Under the pieces are notes generated by a model, which saw only the letters and a program-made list of their open reading frames with translations, was not told where the DNA came from and did not search any database. The position numbers were made by a program, and so were the translations under genes. This document shows, in pieces, positions 7,930 to 17,093 of a DNA stretch of 64,000 nucleotides. Within the stretch, counting starts at the first letter, position 1; each line of letters begins with the position of its first letter. The DNA comes from an uncultured Oscillospiraceae bacterium (lineage in GTDB: Bacteria; Bacillota; Clostridia; Oscillospirales; Ruminococcaceae): the NCBI GenBank assembly GCA_934438055.1, contig CAKSAY010000001.1:62001-126000 (forward strand). Reading direction: 5' to 3'.

Positions 7930-8614
7930 AATTTTCCTCCTACTTAATCTAATGAATATAATAAAAATTAAATGTTTGCTATATATTCAAATGACGAGAG
8001 TTTAGTGATAACTTCAACTACCAAAATGTTGAATGCGACGTTTACAACGCCTGATCAAAAACAGTAAAATAGTATTATAGTTATTATATTGCATTTTTGC
8101 AAAAAATTCAATACCCAAATGTATAGTTAAAAAATAATCGGCTAACATCCATATAAAGTAAGACAATATATTGAACGCGTCCTTTATAAAAACGATAAAG
8201 ACCCGCTTATCTCCAAACTGAATCACATTAAATATCTAATTGAATATTTCTTATAACGCAATAGTTCTCCCATAGCATCACAGATGTCAAAAAATTATAG
8301 GCTATTATGCAATCTCTATGCAATGAATTATATCAGCGCTATAATGGAATTTACCACCAGAAAACTTTGCCAATGAACCATTAACTCTTCCTGATTATTG
8401 AACAAATAATGAATATTGATTTGAAACTGCCAAGTTAATTTCCCCTAAAAAATCAAACAGAATACATGTTAATCATGTATTCTGACGAAAAACATCGATT
8501 TATTTTTTTTATTTCCCTAAAAGCTTGCAATCTTTTGCAGAATGCGTTAGTATTATAGCAATCGTTCATTGTTAAGGTAAGCAGTCTTAAAAATTGACGA
8601 GGAGATTGAAAAAA
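7930..8614. other. Intergenic region before mazG; one perfect hairpin, no gene
   Basis: A/T-rich sequence of about 680 bases. Open frames on the minus strand here lack ribosome-binding sites and any recognisable composition. The only clear structure is CAGAATACATG (8458-8468) and CATGTATTCTG (8474-8484), an 11-bp perfect stem with a 5-base loop; on the minus strand it is followed by a T-rich stretch, so it may be a terminator of something lost. TATTAT near 8552 could be a -10 for mazG, without a convincing -35. Confidence 0.4.
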
Positions 8615-9415
8615 ATGAATTTTAAGCAAAAAGAATCGTATGATATTCATGACTTATTAGCAATCATTGCGCTTTTAAGAGGTCAAGATGGGTGCCCCTG
8701 GGATAAAGAACAGGATCATCATTCGATTCGCAAAAACCTGCTTGAGGAAGCTTATGAGGCTGCCGAAGCAATTGATTTAGAAGACAAGGAACTGCTCAAA
8801 GAGGAGCTTGGAGACGTTCTCATGCAGGTTGTGTTTCATTCTCAAATAGAGCAGGAAACAGATGGTTTTTCTTTTCAAGAGGTGTGCGATGGTGTATGCA
8901 AAAAACTCATTGTCAGGCACCCCCATGTTTTTGGTGATGTATCTGTGCACGATTCGAATGAAGTCTTGTCAAACTGGGAAAACATAAAACGAAAAACCAA
9001 AGGTCAAAAAACCTATACACAAACACTGCAAAGTGTTCCAAAACCGCTTCCTGCTTTGAGTAAAAACGAAAAGATTCTCAAAAGAGCAGCCAAAGCAGGC
9101 TTTTCTTGTTGGAAAGACCAGCAGGCGCTTCTGCAGTATATTGAAAAAAAGTTGCAGCGTTTGCAGGAGAAACTTATGCAACAAGAAAAGGAATCCGCTA
9201 CAAATGAATATGGCGAGTTGCTATTTGCTTTAACCGAGCTTGCCCGTGTTCATGAGATAGATGGCGAAGAAGCGTTGGAAAAAACTTGTAATCGCTTCAT
9301 TGACTCCTTTGCAAAAATGGAGCAATTAGCAATACAAAAGAATGTCTCTATTGATGCTGCCACGACAGAAACGCTTTTGGAGCTCTTTAGAGAAGCAAAT
9401 CACATTGGTTCATAG
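8615..9415 (+). CDS. mazG: Nucleoside triphosphate pyrophosphohydrolase MazG
   Basis: 266 residues, two tandem MazG domains as in the usual full-length protein. MazG hydrolyses (d)NTPs to NMP and pyrophosphate. The first domain shows DGCPWDKEQ, then the metal-binding EEAYE and EELGDVLMQVVFH motifs (E-x2-E, E-x2-D). The second domain repeats the pattern in degenerate form (YGELLFALTELARV). The start at 8615 has GAGGAGA 8 bases upstream; a longer frame opens 21 bases earlier without a site. It begins the mazG-hup-rqcP-yabP-yabQ-divIC-yabR cluster typical of Firmicutes. Confidence 0.93.
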   Translation: MNFKQKESYDIHDLLAIIALLRGQDGCPWDKEQDHHSIRKNLLEEAYEAAEAIDLEDKELLKEELGDVLMQVVFHSQIEQETDGFSFQEVCDGVCKKLIVRHPHVFGDVSVHDSNEVLSNWENIKRKTKGQKTYTQTLQSVPKPLPALSKNEKILKRAAKAGFSCWKDQQALLQYIEKKLQRLQEKLMQQEKESATNEYGELLFALTELARVHEIDGEEALEKTCNRFIDSFAKMEQLAIQKNVSIDAATTETLLELFREANHIGS

Positions 9416-9470
9416 GGAAAATCCCATTGAATAAATAAAAAATAAGAATTAAAAAATGGAGGAAATTGCT

Positions 9471-9746
9471 ATGACAAAAGCAGAATTAATCCAAGTAGTT
9501 GCTGAAAACGCTGACTTAACAAAAAAAGACGCTGAAAAGGCAGTTGCAGGCGTTTTGAACGCGATTACAGACGCTCTTGTTAAGGGCGAAAAGGTGCAAA
9601 TCGTTGGCTTTGGCACCTTTGAAGTACGCGATAGAAAAGCTAGAGATGGAAAAAATCCGCTCAACGGCGAACCTATGCACATTCCCGCAACAAAAGTTCC
9701 AGCGTTCAAAGCAGGAAAAGCATTAAAAGATGCTGTAACACAATAA
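9471..9746 (+). CDS. hup: DNA-binding protein HU
   Basis: 91 residues, normal size. HU is a homodimeric nucleoid protein that bends DNA without sequence specificity. It begins MTKAELI and carries the arm signature GFGTFEVRDRKARDGKNP and the C-terminal 'PAFKAGKALKDAV'. The ATG at 9471 has GGAGG 8 bases upstream; an ATG at 9456 overlaps that site and is not used. A terminator follows. Confidence 0.96.
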   Translation: MTKAELIQVVAENADLTKKDAEKAVAGVLNAITDALVKGEKVQIVGFGTFEVRDRKARDGKNPLNGEPMHIPATKVPAFKAGKALKDAVTQ

Positions 9747-9761
9747 TCACTGATTATTTAT

Positions 9762-9795
9762 AAAGTCGACTGCCGCATTGCAATCGACTTTTTTA
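9762..9795 (+). terminator. Terminator after hup
   Basis: AAAGTCGA and TCGACTTT form the stem, followed by TTTTATTTT. The next ~290 bases up to rqcP contain no recognisable gene. Confidence 0.7.
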
Positions 9796-10089
9796 TTTTA
9801 TGCAGCACCTCTGTCTTCCAATATCAGGGTGTGCTTGTAAGACTTCCATTTACTACAGAGGTTGGATGAAACGTTACAAGCATCACATGCAATGATTCTG
9901 CAATTGATTAACGCCCTACTTATGATGTAGAAAGTACCTGCGTTTGCGTGATAAGCAGGATAATATCGGCGCAAACTATTATTGAATAAATTAAAGCTCT
10001 CAAACAGCCTCTGAACAATAAAATAGTTCATTAGGACTCTCTTCCAAATTCATTAAAATAATTTCATAACAAAAAGTGAGGTAAAGCTT

Positions 10090-10332
10090 ATGCGTTTAGA
10101 TAAATTTTTAAAAGTGAGCAGACTGATAAAACGACGCACTATTGCCAACGAAGCATGCGATGCAAAAAAAATATATGTAAACGGAAAACCTGCTCGTGCG
10201 TCATATGATGTAAAAATCGGAGACAAGATAGAAATTCATATGGGTACAATTCCTGTCCGTGTTGAAGTGGTGAAAATAAACGAGCATCCCACCAAAGATA
10301 ATGCTGCCGAAAATTATCAGATGCTTTCATAA
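10090..10332 (+). CDS. rqcP: RqcP, S4-domain ribosome quality-control factor
   Basis: 80 residues, one S4 RNA-binding domain: MRLDKFLKVSRLIKRRT..A, then 'IYVNGKPARASYDVKIGD'. This matches Bacillus YabO/RqcP closely. RqcP binds stalled 50S-peptidyl-tRNA complexes and supports alanine tailing with RqcH. The site GAGGTAAAG lies 8 bases before the ATG. Followed about 100 bases later by yabP, the conserved order in sporulating Firmicutes. Confidence 0.92.
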   Translation: MRLDKFLKVSRLIKRRTIANEACDAKKIYVNGKPARASYDVKIGDKIEIHMGTIPVRVEVVKINEHPTKDNAAENYQMLS

Positions 10333-10433
10333 CATTTGAGGCATACTCTTTGTCCAGCCTGCATATGATCTTTTAGAAAATATATTTACAAGCAGTCTTT
10401 AAAAGACTGCAATCATATTGTAGGAGGATTCAA

Positions 10434-10715
10434 ATGATTGAAGAAAACAGAATAAAAGCCACCCATAATATCATATTAGAAAACCGAAAAAATCTAACTG
10501 TTTCCGCCGTTAAGGACGTGGACAGCTACGACGAAAAAACAATCATCATGTTTACAGAACTTGGAATGTTGGTTGTGAAAGGAAACGATCTACATATCAA
10601 TCGTTTTAATACACAAAGCGGCGAGTTGGTTTTAGAGGGAACGATTGATTCTTTAACCTATAGTGAGCAGGAAAAAAGGACGGCAGGCAGCTTCATGTCG
10701 AAGCTGTTTAAATAA
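10434..10715 (+). CDS. yabP: Sporulation protein YabP
   Basis: 93 residues with the YabP fold signature: 'H.I.LENRKNLTVSAVKDVDSYDEK', 'TELGMLVVKG.DLHI..F....GEL...G.I..L.Y'. In Bacillus YabP is needed for spore cortex formation under SigE control. AGGAGG sits 7 bases before ATG 10434. The stop overlaps the yabQ start by one base (TAATG), so the two are translationally coupled. Confidence 0.92.
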   Translation: MIEENRIKATHNIILENRKNLTVSAVKDVDSYDEKTIIMFTELGMLVVKGNDLHINRFNTQSGELVLEGTIDSLTYSEQEKRTAGSFMSKLFK

Positions 10716-11266
10716 TGTATATGAATATTGCGCCGCATACGCTTATTTTTTTCTATGCTTGTCTGCTCGGCGGCGCATTAGGGGTGTGCTACGACATATT
10801 TAGAATTTTGAGAATCGCATTTGTTCCCGGAAAAATTGCGATATTCATACAAGATATCCTCTTTGCAGCTATCTCACTTTTGTCGTTGTTTCTCTTTTGT
10901 CAGGCAACAACAGACGGCTCCATCCGTTTTTTTGTGCTCATTGGTGCAACCGCAGGCTTTGCGCTTTATTACGCAACGATTGGCGTATTGATCTTTAAAA
11001 CAGCGACAGTTATCATCAATGCTATCAAACGCCTTCTGACGTTTCTCTTTCGAGTTTTTGTGTCGCCTTTTAAAAAAATTTTTCGGTTTACTTATAAACT
11101 TTTTCGTCCTTTCCTATCCCCCGTTAACAGGTTAATCAAAAAAATTTATAAAAAGATAAAAAAACTCTTGCGAAATAGTGCCAATTCATTATATAATAGA
11201 ATTAAAATAAAAGGAAAGAAGAACAAAAGAAAAAATGTTAAAAACAAAAATGCCATCCGCCATTAG
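10715..11266 (+). CDS. yabQ: Sporulation membrane protein YabQ
   Basis: 183 residues. The N-terminal ~95 residues contain three to four transmembrane helices including the family segment GGALGVCYDIFRI, and the C-terminal ~80 residues are very Lys/Arg-rich. YabQ is a mother-cell membrane protein required for the spore cortex. It starts within the yabP stop codon and its own 3' end overlaps divIC by 32 bases. Confidence 0.88.
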   Translation: MYMNIAPHTLIFFYACLLGGALGVCYDIFRILRIAFVPGKIAIFIQDILFAAISLLSLFLFCQATTDGSIRFFVLIGATAGFALYYATIGVLIFKTATVIINAIKRLLTFLFRVFVSPFKKIFRFTYKLFRPFLSPVNRLIKKIYKKIKKLLRNSANSLYNRIKIKGKKNKRKNVKNKNAIRH

Positions 11267-11546
11267 AAAACGAAAAAGAAATTCTCTTATTTTTAAAATT
11301 GCAGTAATCATCTTTGTGGTCGCAATCGGCGTGCAAATTGTTTCTCTGCAATCTGAAATTTCTGACAAAAAGCAAGAAGCCGCAGCTCTGCAGCAGCAGC
11401 TTGACGCGCAGGTTGAAGAAAATCAAGAAATGCAAGCTCAACTGGATGCAGGCGCAAATGATGATTACATTCAAAAAGTCGCCCGTGAAGATTTGGGATA
11501 TGTCTCCCCGTTTGAGCGTGTCTTTGTGGATATAGCAGAAGAATAA
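11235..11546 (+). CDS. divIC: Septum formation initiator DivIC
   Basis: 103 residues with the DivIC/FtsB plan: basic cytoplasmic N-terminus, one transmembrane helix (about 20-38), a coiled coil (SLQSEISDKKQEAAALQQQL) and a C-terminal 'VAREDLGYVSPFERVFV' segment. It is a bitopic divisome protein partnering FtsL/DivIB. It starts inside yabQ (32-base overlap), so its translation may depend on yabQ. Confidence 0.88.
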   Translation: MLKTKMPSAIRKRKRNSLIFKIAVIIFVVAIGVQIVSLQSEISDKKQEAAALQQQLDAQVEENQEMQAQLDAGANDDYIQKVAREDLGYVSPFERVFVDIAEE

Positions 11547-11588
11547 ATAAAAAAGTTTATAATAATAAAAAGGAGGCTGTTGATATCT

Positions 11589-12032
11589 ATGCAGCTCGAA
11601 GTGGGAAATATAGTTGAAGGAAAAATTACAGGCATTGCAAAATTCGGCGCTTTTGTAGACTTAGGAAATGGTAAAACCGGACTCATCCACATTTCAGAGG
11701 TTTCTCGTGAATATGTAACGGATATTGCATCCTATTTGCATGAAGGAGATATTGTCAAGGTAAAAGTCTTAAAATCCAATGAGGATGGTAAAATAAGTCT
11801 GTCCATAAAACAGGCGGACTCCCGTCCGGTTAAGACGGAAAAAAATTCGATTCATCAGCGCCAATCGAGTCGTCCGCAGGTCTTCACTGGTCATACAAAA
11901 AAAAGTAGCGAGCCTGTCTCTTTTGAAGATATGTTAAGCAAGTTCAAACAAGTCAGCGAAGAAAGAATGTCTGATATTAAACGGAATACAGATAATAAAC
12001 GTGGTTCTTATTCTCGTCGTGGTTCTCGATGA
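11589..12032 (+). CDS. yabR: S1-domain RNA-binding protein YabR
   Basis: 147 residues. Residues 1-72 form one S1 domain (VGNIVEGKITGIAKFGAFVD, GLIHISE, 'GDIVKVKVL', 'KISLSIKQ'), followed by a basic disordered tail. S1 proteins of this type bind RNA or ribosomes; the specific role of YabR is not settled. ATG 11589 is preferred over TTG 11580, which lies only 3 bases from the AGGAGG. Last gene of the cluster. Confidence 0.88.
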   Translation: MQLEVGNIVEGKITGIAKFGAFVDLGNGKTGLIHISEVSREYVTDIASYLHEGDIVKVKVLKSNEDGKISLSIKQADSRPVKTEKNSIHQRQSSRPQVFTGHTKKSSEPVSFEDMLSKFKQVSEERMSDIKRNTDNKRGSYSRRGSR

Positions 12033-12135
12033 ATATTTTTAACAATTAATTTTTTCATCTTAAAGTAAAAATTAATTTAGGAGCACTTCTTAAAAGGATA
12101 AGCTGAACTGGCAGGTTCATAAAACCCTTAATAGT

Positions 12136-12163
12136 AACCCCCGGAGAAACCGGGGGTTTTTTA
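12136..12163 (+). terminator. Terminator of the mazG-yabR cluster
   Basis: AACCCCCGG and CCGGGGGTT form a 9-bp GC-rich stem with a 5-base loop, followed by TTTTTTAT. The ~100 bases between the yabR stop and this stem contain no tRNA or gene. Confidence 0.9.
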
Positions 12164-12602
12164 TATAGATAAAATTCTCTGTTGTGCGTATCACGTGTTG
12201 CGTCACGTTGGTATGTATACCGGCTGCGACTATTTTGTATATTGTCGGTTGTTTCAACCTTCAAATATCTCAAGTCAGACACCGCTACTTTGAGTGGAGT
12301 ATCCAAAATTATATATCCGGTTCAAACAGATTTCTTCCTATATGATTTCTATCTTAATTCCATTCGTATAATCTTCTCAGCATTCTCCCTGTTTCTCTCC
12401 TTTTATATTTATAAAAGACCTCCCCATTTTTATATGTGCGATAGTATAGTTATGTTATAAACCATTTATATCACTCGTTTTGAATAGCATCCCTTTGTCT
12501 TTTCGGTGCAGCGCCTTTATTCTAAAGCAGAGGGTATTTCTTCTACATCATCGACAAAAGCCTATTTTAAATCAGTTGCTTAGTAAATAATTTTTGGAAG
12601 AT
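12164..12602. other. Intergenic region with no recognisable feature
   Basis: About 440 bases. Open frames here have no ribosome-binding sites and no recognisable product. It leads into the decayed segment 12603-14401 and may itself be degenerate. Confidence 0.5.
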
Positions 12603-12632
12603 AAAAAGGACAGTCCGCAGGCTGTCCTTTTT
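12603..12632. terminator. Terminator retained after the GIGGG-repeat pseudogene
   Basis: AAAAAGGACAG (12603-12613) pairs perfectly with CTGTCCTTTTT (12622-12632). It sits 12 bases after the pseudogene's final stop on the minus strand. Confidence 0.8.
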
Positions 12633-12643
12633 ATAATTTCTAT

Positions 12644-13812
12644 TCAGCATTGAATGCAGCTGTTATATCGACCAAAGGGCTCTGTGTAAGAGCCATTATG
12701 GTTAACCCCATTGCCAGTGTGTCCACCAATACCGAAATTATCTGCGTTTCCACCAGTTTGAGCTGTTACGTTAGAAAGTCTCAAAACACTGCAACTTCCG
12801 CTATTTTCAGTATGAGTGCTGCTACAAGTCTTCTGCTGTGCACCGCCTCCACCAATACCCGGGCCATATTGAGCGCTGGTTGCTACTACAATATCTATGC
12901 CATTTGCTGTGAAAGATTTGCCATTACCGCCGTAACTCTTCAGAATTTTGGTGCAGACTCCGCCTCCACCAATGCCGGCGCCTAAGCTTCCTTTGCAGAT
13001 AACAATTACATATGCATTATCCAGTATCTGTGCATCGCCGCCGGATGCCGAACACATGGAGGTGTAGCATCCGCTTCCGCCGATTCCTGCAGAATAACCG
13101 CCCTGCGTTGAACCGAAAGCTTCAACAACTGCATTATCCTTAATGATTCCCGTACCATTATCAAACGCATCCTGTATACAGGTGCTTCCATTAATAGCAC
13201 CGCCGCCAATGCCGGCGCCATATGCGCTATAGGATTCCAGGTTTAAGGATTCTTCTATCTGAACCGTTCCGCTTGATTTGTCTCCATCTCTATAATCCTG
13301 ACCACCGCGATAATAACCCTTTGTACCAATAGCAGCTGTATAACCATTAGCTGTTGCCTTTAAAGAACCATTTCCTAAAAGGGTGGCCGTTGCGCCGCAT
13401 GGATTCTCAATTGCGGGATAGTCTGTAGATTGTTAACAGCTGGTTCCTGTTAAGCTGTTATTGTTGTGAAATATGAAGTTTACATCTGCACCTTTTTCCA
13501 CAGAAATGGGATGACAACTGCTTATATTTAAATTTGCAAGGATGATGGGCTGTGCGCCGTCCACATTTCCTTCAACAGTGATGGTATTGTCTGTTTGCTC
13601 GGAGTCTTGGAATAAACTATATTCTCTTCGGAGGCTGGCAGCTTCTTTGTCTGTCCATTCTGTTTCAAATAGATAACATTGTCTATTTTAAAGATTGTAA
13701 TGCTTCCTTCTGCCAAATTCATATTTTTTGACGCTGTATAAACCGGCAATGAGCAACAAATCATGGTAATACTAAAATGAACTATTAATAAATCATTAAC
13801 GTAGAGAGACAT
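12644..13812 (-). pseudogene. Broken surface protein with GIGGG repeats (carbohydrate-binding-domain-like)
   Basis: Reading the minus strand across frames restores one protein. From ATG 13812 (MSLYVNDLLIVHFSI, a signal-peptide-like start) it runs to about 13600, shifts frame, continues as 'NTITVEGNVDGAQPIILANL', meets an in-frame TAA near 13435 and then stays open to 12646. The body has repeated GAGIGGG and AGIGGSG motifs spaced by 40-60 residues with parallel-beta composition, as in secreted gut-clostridial proteins annotated with DUF4353-type carbohydrate-binding domains. One frameshift plus one stop make it non-functional unless these are sequencing errors. It is distinct from the GLUG protein at the right end. 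Confidence 0.7.
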
Positions 13813-14224
13813 CACACCATCTTTTATAAAAAATAACTTATAGATTATGAAAATAAAAACAGATATTATAAAAATAGTATATCGTTTTATAAACTGCTCT
13901 ATAACACCTTTTTGGCATGCTTGGTTAACGAATTTAAATTTTAGTAAATTCTTTATCATACAGTGCAATTTATCGCAGCACAAATCTTAGTCTTCTATAC
14001 AGCCTTCTCCGAACACCTCGCGAGCGTCACATACTATGACAAATATATTCTATTTTTTCGGATAGGATAAGTAGATTCCGTAAAATATATTGCCATTGAA
14101 AAAGACTAAAATTTTAAAGAGGTGGAAATAAAAATTTTCATATAGAGGTATTTGAAGAACGGAGCAACAGTTAATGTATTGATTTGCGCAATATTTAGTT
14201 GTCCAAAGGTTTCTCCTCCCGAAC

Positions 14225-14401
14225 TTATCCTTTACAATTTACATGTCTCTCAAACACGCTCACTGCACTCTTGCCCTGTAGAGGTTGTATCAAGTCTGAC
14301 GCACTCATTGGTGTATTGATATGCAGAAACAAATGCACCTCATCGGGCATCATCTCTTCCTCGATTATTTCTATACCTTTCCAACGGCAAAAATTCTTCA
14401 T
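14225..14401 (-). mobile_element. IS200/IS605-type TnpA (Y1 transposase) remnant
   Basis: A 58-codon open segment on the minus strand reads MKNFCRWKGIEIIEEEMMPD followed by EVHLFLHI..PMSAS, LQGKS and VFERH. This follows the order of IS200 TnpA ('C.WKG.EI....PDHVHLL..IPP..SVS...G.LKGKS...F.RH'). The HUH metal motif is damaged (DEVH instead of DHVH). The catalytic tyrosine region downstream and the N-terminal third are missing; in-frame stops precede the ATG. It is a dead fragment of a transposase gene. The sequence from 13813 to 14224 and from 14402 to 14680 shows no other feature. Confidence 0.72.
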
Positions 14402-14680
14402 GATTTACCGGATATCTTTTCAAAACTCATGAGTGTTCTTATAAAACTCTTAATCTTTTAAGGCACTTCAATCCCATGGAGATATTTCCCCGTCACATAC
14501 CACTCTATAAAACACTTATCTCCTGAAAAGTGTAGGTAAGCGCTAAGATATGATAATATTATTTTACTTATATGTTCCTGTAAATGTTATGGATTGTTGC
14601 CATGCTCATTTTGTTTGCATTTTCATTTACACCAATTAAAGGACGATTGTTGGGCCGACAGCAACTCTTTCTAAAACGCA

Positions 14681-14722
14681 AAAGGTCCCTATATTAGATG
14701 TATGATCTACATAGGAACTTTT
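14681..14722 (-). terminator. Probable terminator of the recJ-relA-hemZ-kinase operon
   Basis: On the minus strand, AAAAGTTCCTAT and ATAGGGACCTTT form an imperfect 12-bp stem 15 bases after the kinase stop, ending in a short T-run. The two arms carry one wobble and one mismatch. Confidence 0.5.
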
Positions 14723-14737
14723 ACCTGCAAGAGAAAA

Positions 14738-15652
14738 CTAAAAGAGAAACTCAACGAGCAAAGAAGTGTCAGGAACATAGTTTCTGTCTATAGATGCAAA
14801 ATGCGATAAGCCCTCTTGTAAAGATGAAAGTTTTTCTCTATGCCTTTGTTCTTGTTCTCCAAGAAAATGCGTAGGGAAAATAGAATGATACACCATAGGT
14901 TCGTAAAGATGGATAGAATCAATCACCTTGTCTGCTGATGACGTAAAAGGGATAATATATTTTCGTTCACTCGAAACTACATGATCCCAGATATCAAGCG
15001 TATCCTTAAACGGAATTCCACGATGGCGATAATCTCTAATAAGACGTCTTAGCAACCGGACATCTTTATAACTCAAGACCTGTTTTCCTTGTACATCAAA
15101 GCTTGTCTGAACCGCTATATAATAACGATGACATCGCTCTATAAGCTGTGTTGGAATCATAAGAGGATTCAGAGCATGCAATCCTTCAATAATCACCACC
15201 TGTCCGTCTTTTAAAAGCGTTCTGTCTGTCCTATCACGCATACCCTCTTTGAAGTTAAAATGCGGCAAATAGGTTCTCCCTTTAAAGGCCAACTCCTGCA
15301 AACACTGATGAAGCATCTGAACATCAAAGGCATCAGTGGTTTCATAGTCCTGTGTTCCATCCTCTTCATAGGGCAAATCCTGCCTGTCTTTATAAAAATT
15401 ATCCAGCGAAACAAGGATAGAATCAATGCCTCTGCTCTGCAAATGACGCCGCAATAAACGAGCCGTAAAAGTTTTGCCGGACGCTGACGGACCGGTGATT
15501 AAGATGAATCGTTTGGTCTTTATTTCTTTTTGGATAGAATCGCCGATTCTCACCAGCTGATCTTGATAGGATTTTTCTGCAAACCTCACAAACTGGTCAA
15601 TATTATTAGACGCCATTAAATTTAAGCCATCTACATCAATGCGATTAATCAT
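14738..15652 (-). CDS. Nucleoside (uridine-like) kinase
   Basis: 304 residues. The P-loop GPSASGKT (about residue 62) and the following SLDNFYKDR and 'DAFDVQMLHQCLQEL' and IEGLHALNP segments match the phosphoribulokinase/uridine kinase family. It resembles the kinase half of clostridial 'TGS-kinase' uridine kinase-like proteins; here it stands alone with a short N-terminal extension. The start at 15652 is chosen because GGTGGAGA is 7 bases upstream; it overlaps the hemZ stop by 8 bases (ATGATTAA), so it is translationally coupled. Exact nucleoside substrate is not known. Confidence 0.78.
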   Translation of the reverse strand: MINRIDVDGLNLMASNNIDQFVRFAEKSYQDQLVRIGDSIQKEIKTKRFILITGPSASGKTFTARLLRRHLQSRGIDSILVSLDNFYKDRQDLPYEEDGTQDYETTDAFDVQMLHQCLQELAFKGRTYLPHFNFKEGMRDRTDRTLLKDGQVVIIEGLHALNPLMIPTQLIERCHRYYIAVQTSFDVQGKQVLSYKDVRLLRRLIRDYRHRGIPFKDTLDIWDHVVSSERKYIIPFTSSADKVIDSIHLYEPMVYHSIFPTHFLGEQEQRHREKLSSLQEGLSHFASIDRNYVPDTSLLVEFLF

Positions 15653-17090
15653 AAAATGTCTCCACCTCTCGATAACGGGCAAGCATCTCTTCTAAGCCCT
15701 CTATATATTCTCGAGGGTATTTAAAATGAAACACCCTCTTTATCGTATCATCACAAACGAGTTTGGTAGCACCACCGGCCCCTATAGAAAGAACCGTCTG
15801 ATTTTCATCCATCATGTCAATGTTATATAAACTCTCAAATCCCTTTTTAGCATATCCTACATTTTCCAAGCTCTCAATCATATTCTTTTGCCGATATAAA
15901 TAGTAGGGTCGATATCCTGCTTTTTCTAAAGCATCTTCCCCCATTGTAAGCATAGCGCAAACTTGTTTCGAAACAGAGCGATAAGCTCTCTCATAAAAAG
16001 CAGAGGAACGTTTTAATGCAAGGGTATGCAGCGTTATGCTTTCAGGAGATAAGTGAATGGCTTGTTGAATCGTTTTTGAAAAAGTGCGCAAACAATCATT
16101 GGGAAGACCCACAATAAAGTCCATATTAATATGGTCAAACCCCACCTTTCTTGCCAAAGCAAAAGCTCTCAAAGTTTGTTCACAGGTGTGATTTCTTCCA
16201 ATGGCCAACAACACATCGTCTTCAAAGGTTTGTGGATTCACACTAATTCTCGTAACGCCTGCATGCAAAAGAATTCTCAATTTTTCTTCTGTGATAGTGT
16301 CCGGTCTGCCGGCCTCAACGGTATATTCCACCGGGTTTTCAATCGAAAATGCACTCGAAAGCCAATCCGTTAAATTCAAAAGCTGCTCTGCTGACAAGAC
16401 TGTTGGCGTTCCCCCTCCAATATAAACCGTCTGCACCAAAAGCCCTAATCGTCCCACCAATTCTCCAACAACGGCAATCTCTCTTTTGAGCGCCTCTAAA
16501 TAATCATACAAGAGCCGATTATTTTCACCGGTTGCAGTCTGTGAAATAAAAGAACAATAGTGACAGCGTGATGGACAAAATGGAATAGAAACATAAAGGT
16601 GTATTCCCCGTTTAGAACGTGTTAAACCAACCTCGCGCTGCACCTTGGCAATTTTAATGAGCAAATCTATTTTACCTTTTGAAACATCAAAGCGTTTGTT
16701 GAGAATCTCCTCAATCTCAACAAAGTCCAAACCAGAATCGAGCATTTTCTGCACTCGCTTTACAGGTCGCACGCCTGTTAGCATCCCCCACTCTAAACGC
16801 ACACTGCATAGAGAGGATAAAAGTCGATAAATTAAACTGCAAAGTGTGTCTCTCTGCACGCTTTCATCTGCATTAAAAGGAAGCTTCTGGCATCGGCTAT
16901 CACAACTACCCTGCAAATTAGCTGAGACCGAAACGCACAAAACGTCTCCTTCTCTCTCTATTATAGCGCAAATCCACTCTCCGTGTTCAGGAACAGAAGA
17001 AGCATAATGAAAACGCGCAACCGGGTAAAACATTTTAATCATGCTCTCCACATGATAAACAAATCTATGTCCTTTAAAAACCAGTTCCAT
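15645..17090 (-). CDS. hemZ: HemZ-type radical SAM coproporphyrinogen dehydrogenase-like protein
   Basis: 481 residues. A ~160-residue N-terminal extension precedes the radical SAM core, whose cluster motif is CPSRCHYC (C-x3-C-x2-C). GGGTPT, 'VEAGRPDTI' and 'RISVNPQTF' are the usual SAM-binding and barrel segments of the HemN/HemW/HemZ group. The long N-terminus and the operon (recJ-relA-dtd-MBL-hemZ) fit HemZ. True coproporphyrinogen oxidase activity is doubtful for this group; some members are haem chaperones. The start is 3 bases from the MBL gene's stop. Confidence 0.83.
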   Translation of the reverse strand: MELVFKGHRFVYHVESMIKMFYPVARFHYASSVPEHGEWICAIIEREGDVLCVSVSANLQGSCDSRCQKLPFNADESVQRDTLCSLIYRLLSSLCSVRLEWGMLTGVRPVKRVQKMLDSGLDFVEIEEILNKRFDVSKGKIDLLIKIAKVQREVGLTRSKRGIHLYVSIPFCPSRCHYCSFISQTATGENNRLLYDYLEALKREIAVVGELVGRLGLLVQTVYIGGGTPTVLSAEQLLNLTDWLSSAFSIENPVEYTVEAGRPDTITEEKLRILLHAGVTRISVNPQTFEDDVLLAIGRNHTCEQTLRAFALARKVGFDHINMDFIVGLPNDCLRTFSKTIQQAIHLSPESITLHTLALKRSSAFYERAYRSVSKQVCAMLTMGEDALEKAGYRPYYLYRQKNMIESLENVGYAKKGFESLYNIDMMDENQTVLSIGAGGATKLVCDDTIKRVFHFKYPREYIEGLEEMLARYREVETFYD

Positions 17091-17093
17091 TCA

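Noticed and set aside
8014..8226. 70-codon minus-strand frame with hydrophobic stretches
   Set aside because: No ribosome-binding site, no recognisable family and very A/T-rich composition.
9798..10031. 77-codon minus-strand frame between hup and rqcP
   Set aside because: No ribosome-binding site and no recognisable composition; it lies antisense in the mazG-yabR cluster.
12055..12306. 83-codon minus-strand frame over the yabR terminator
   Set aside because: It runs through the terminator hairpin and has no ribosome-binding site.
13006..13221. Overlapping minus-strand frame within the GIGGG pseudogene
   Set aside because: It is an alternative frame of the pseudogene; the GIGGG repeats continue in a different frame across it.
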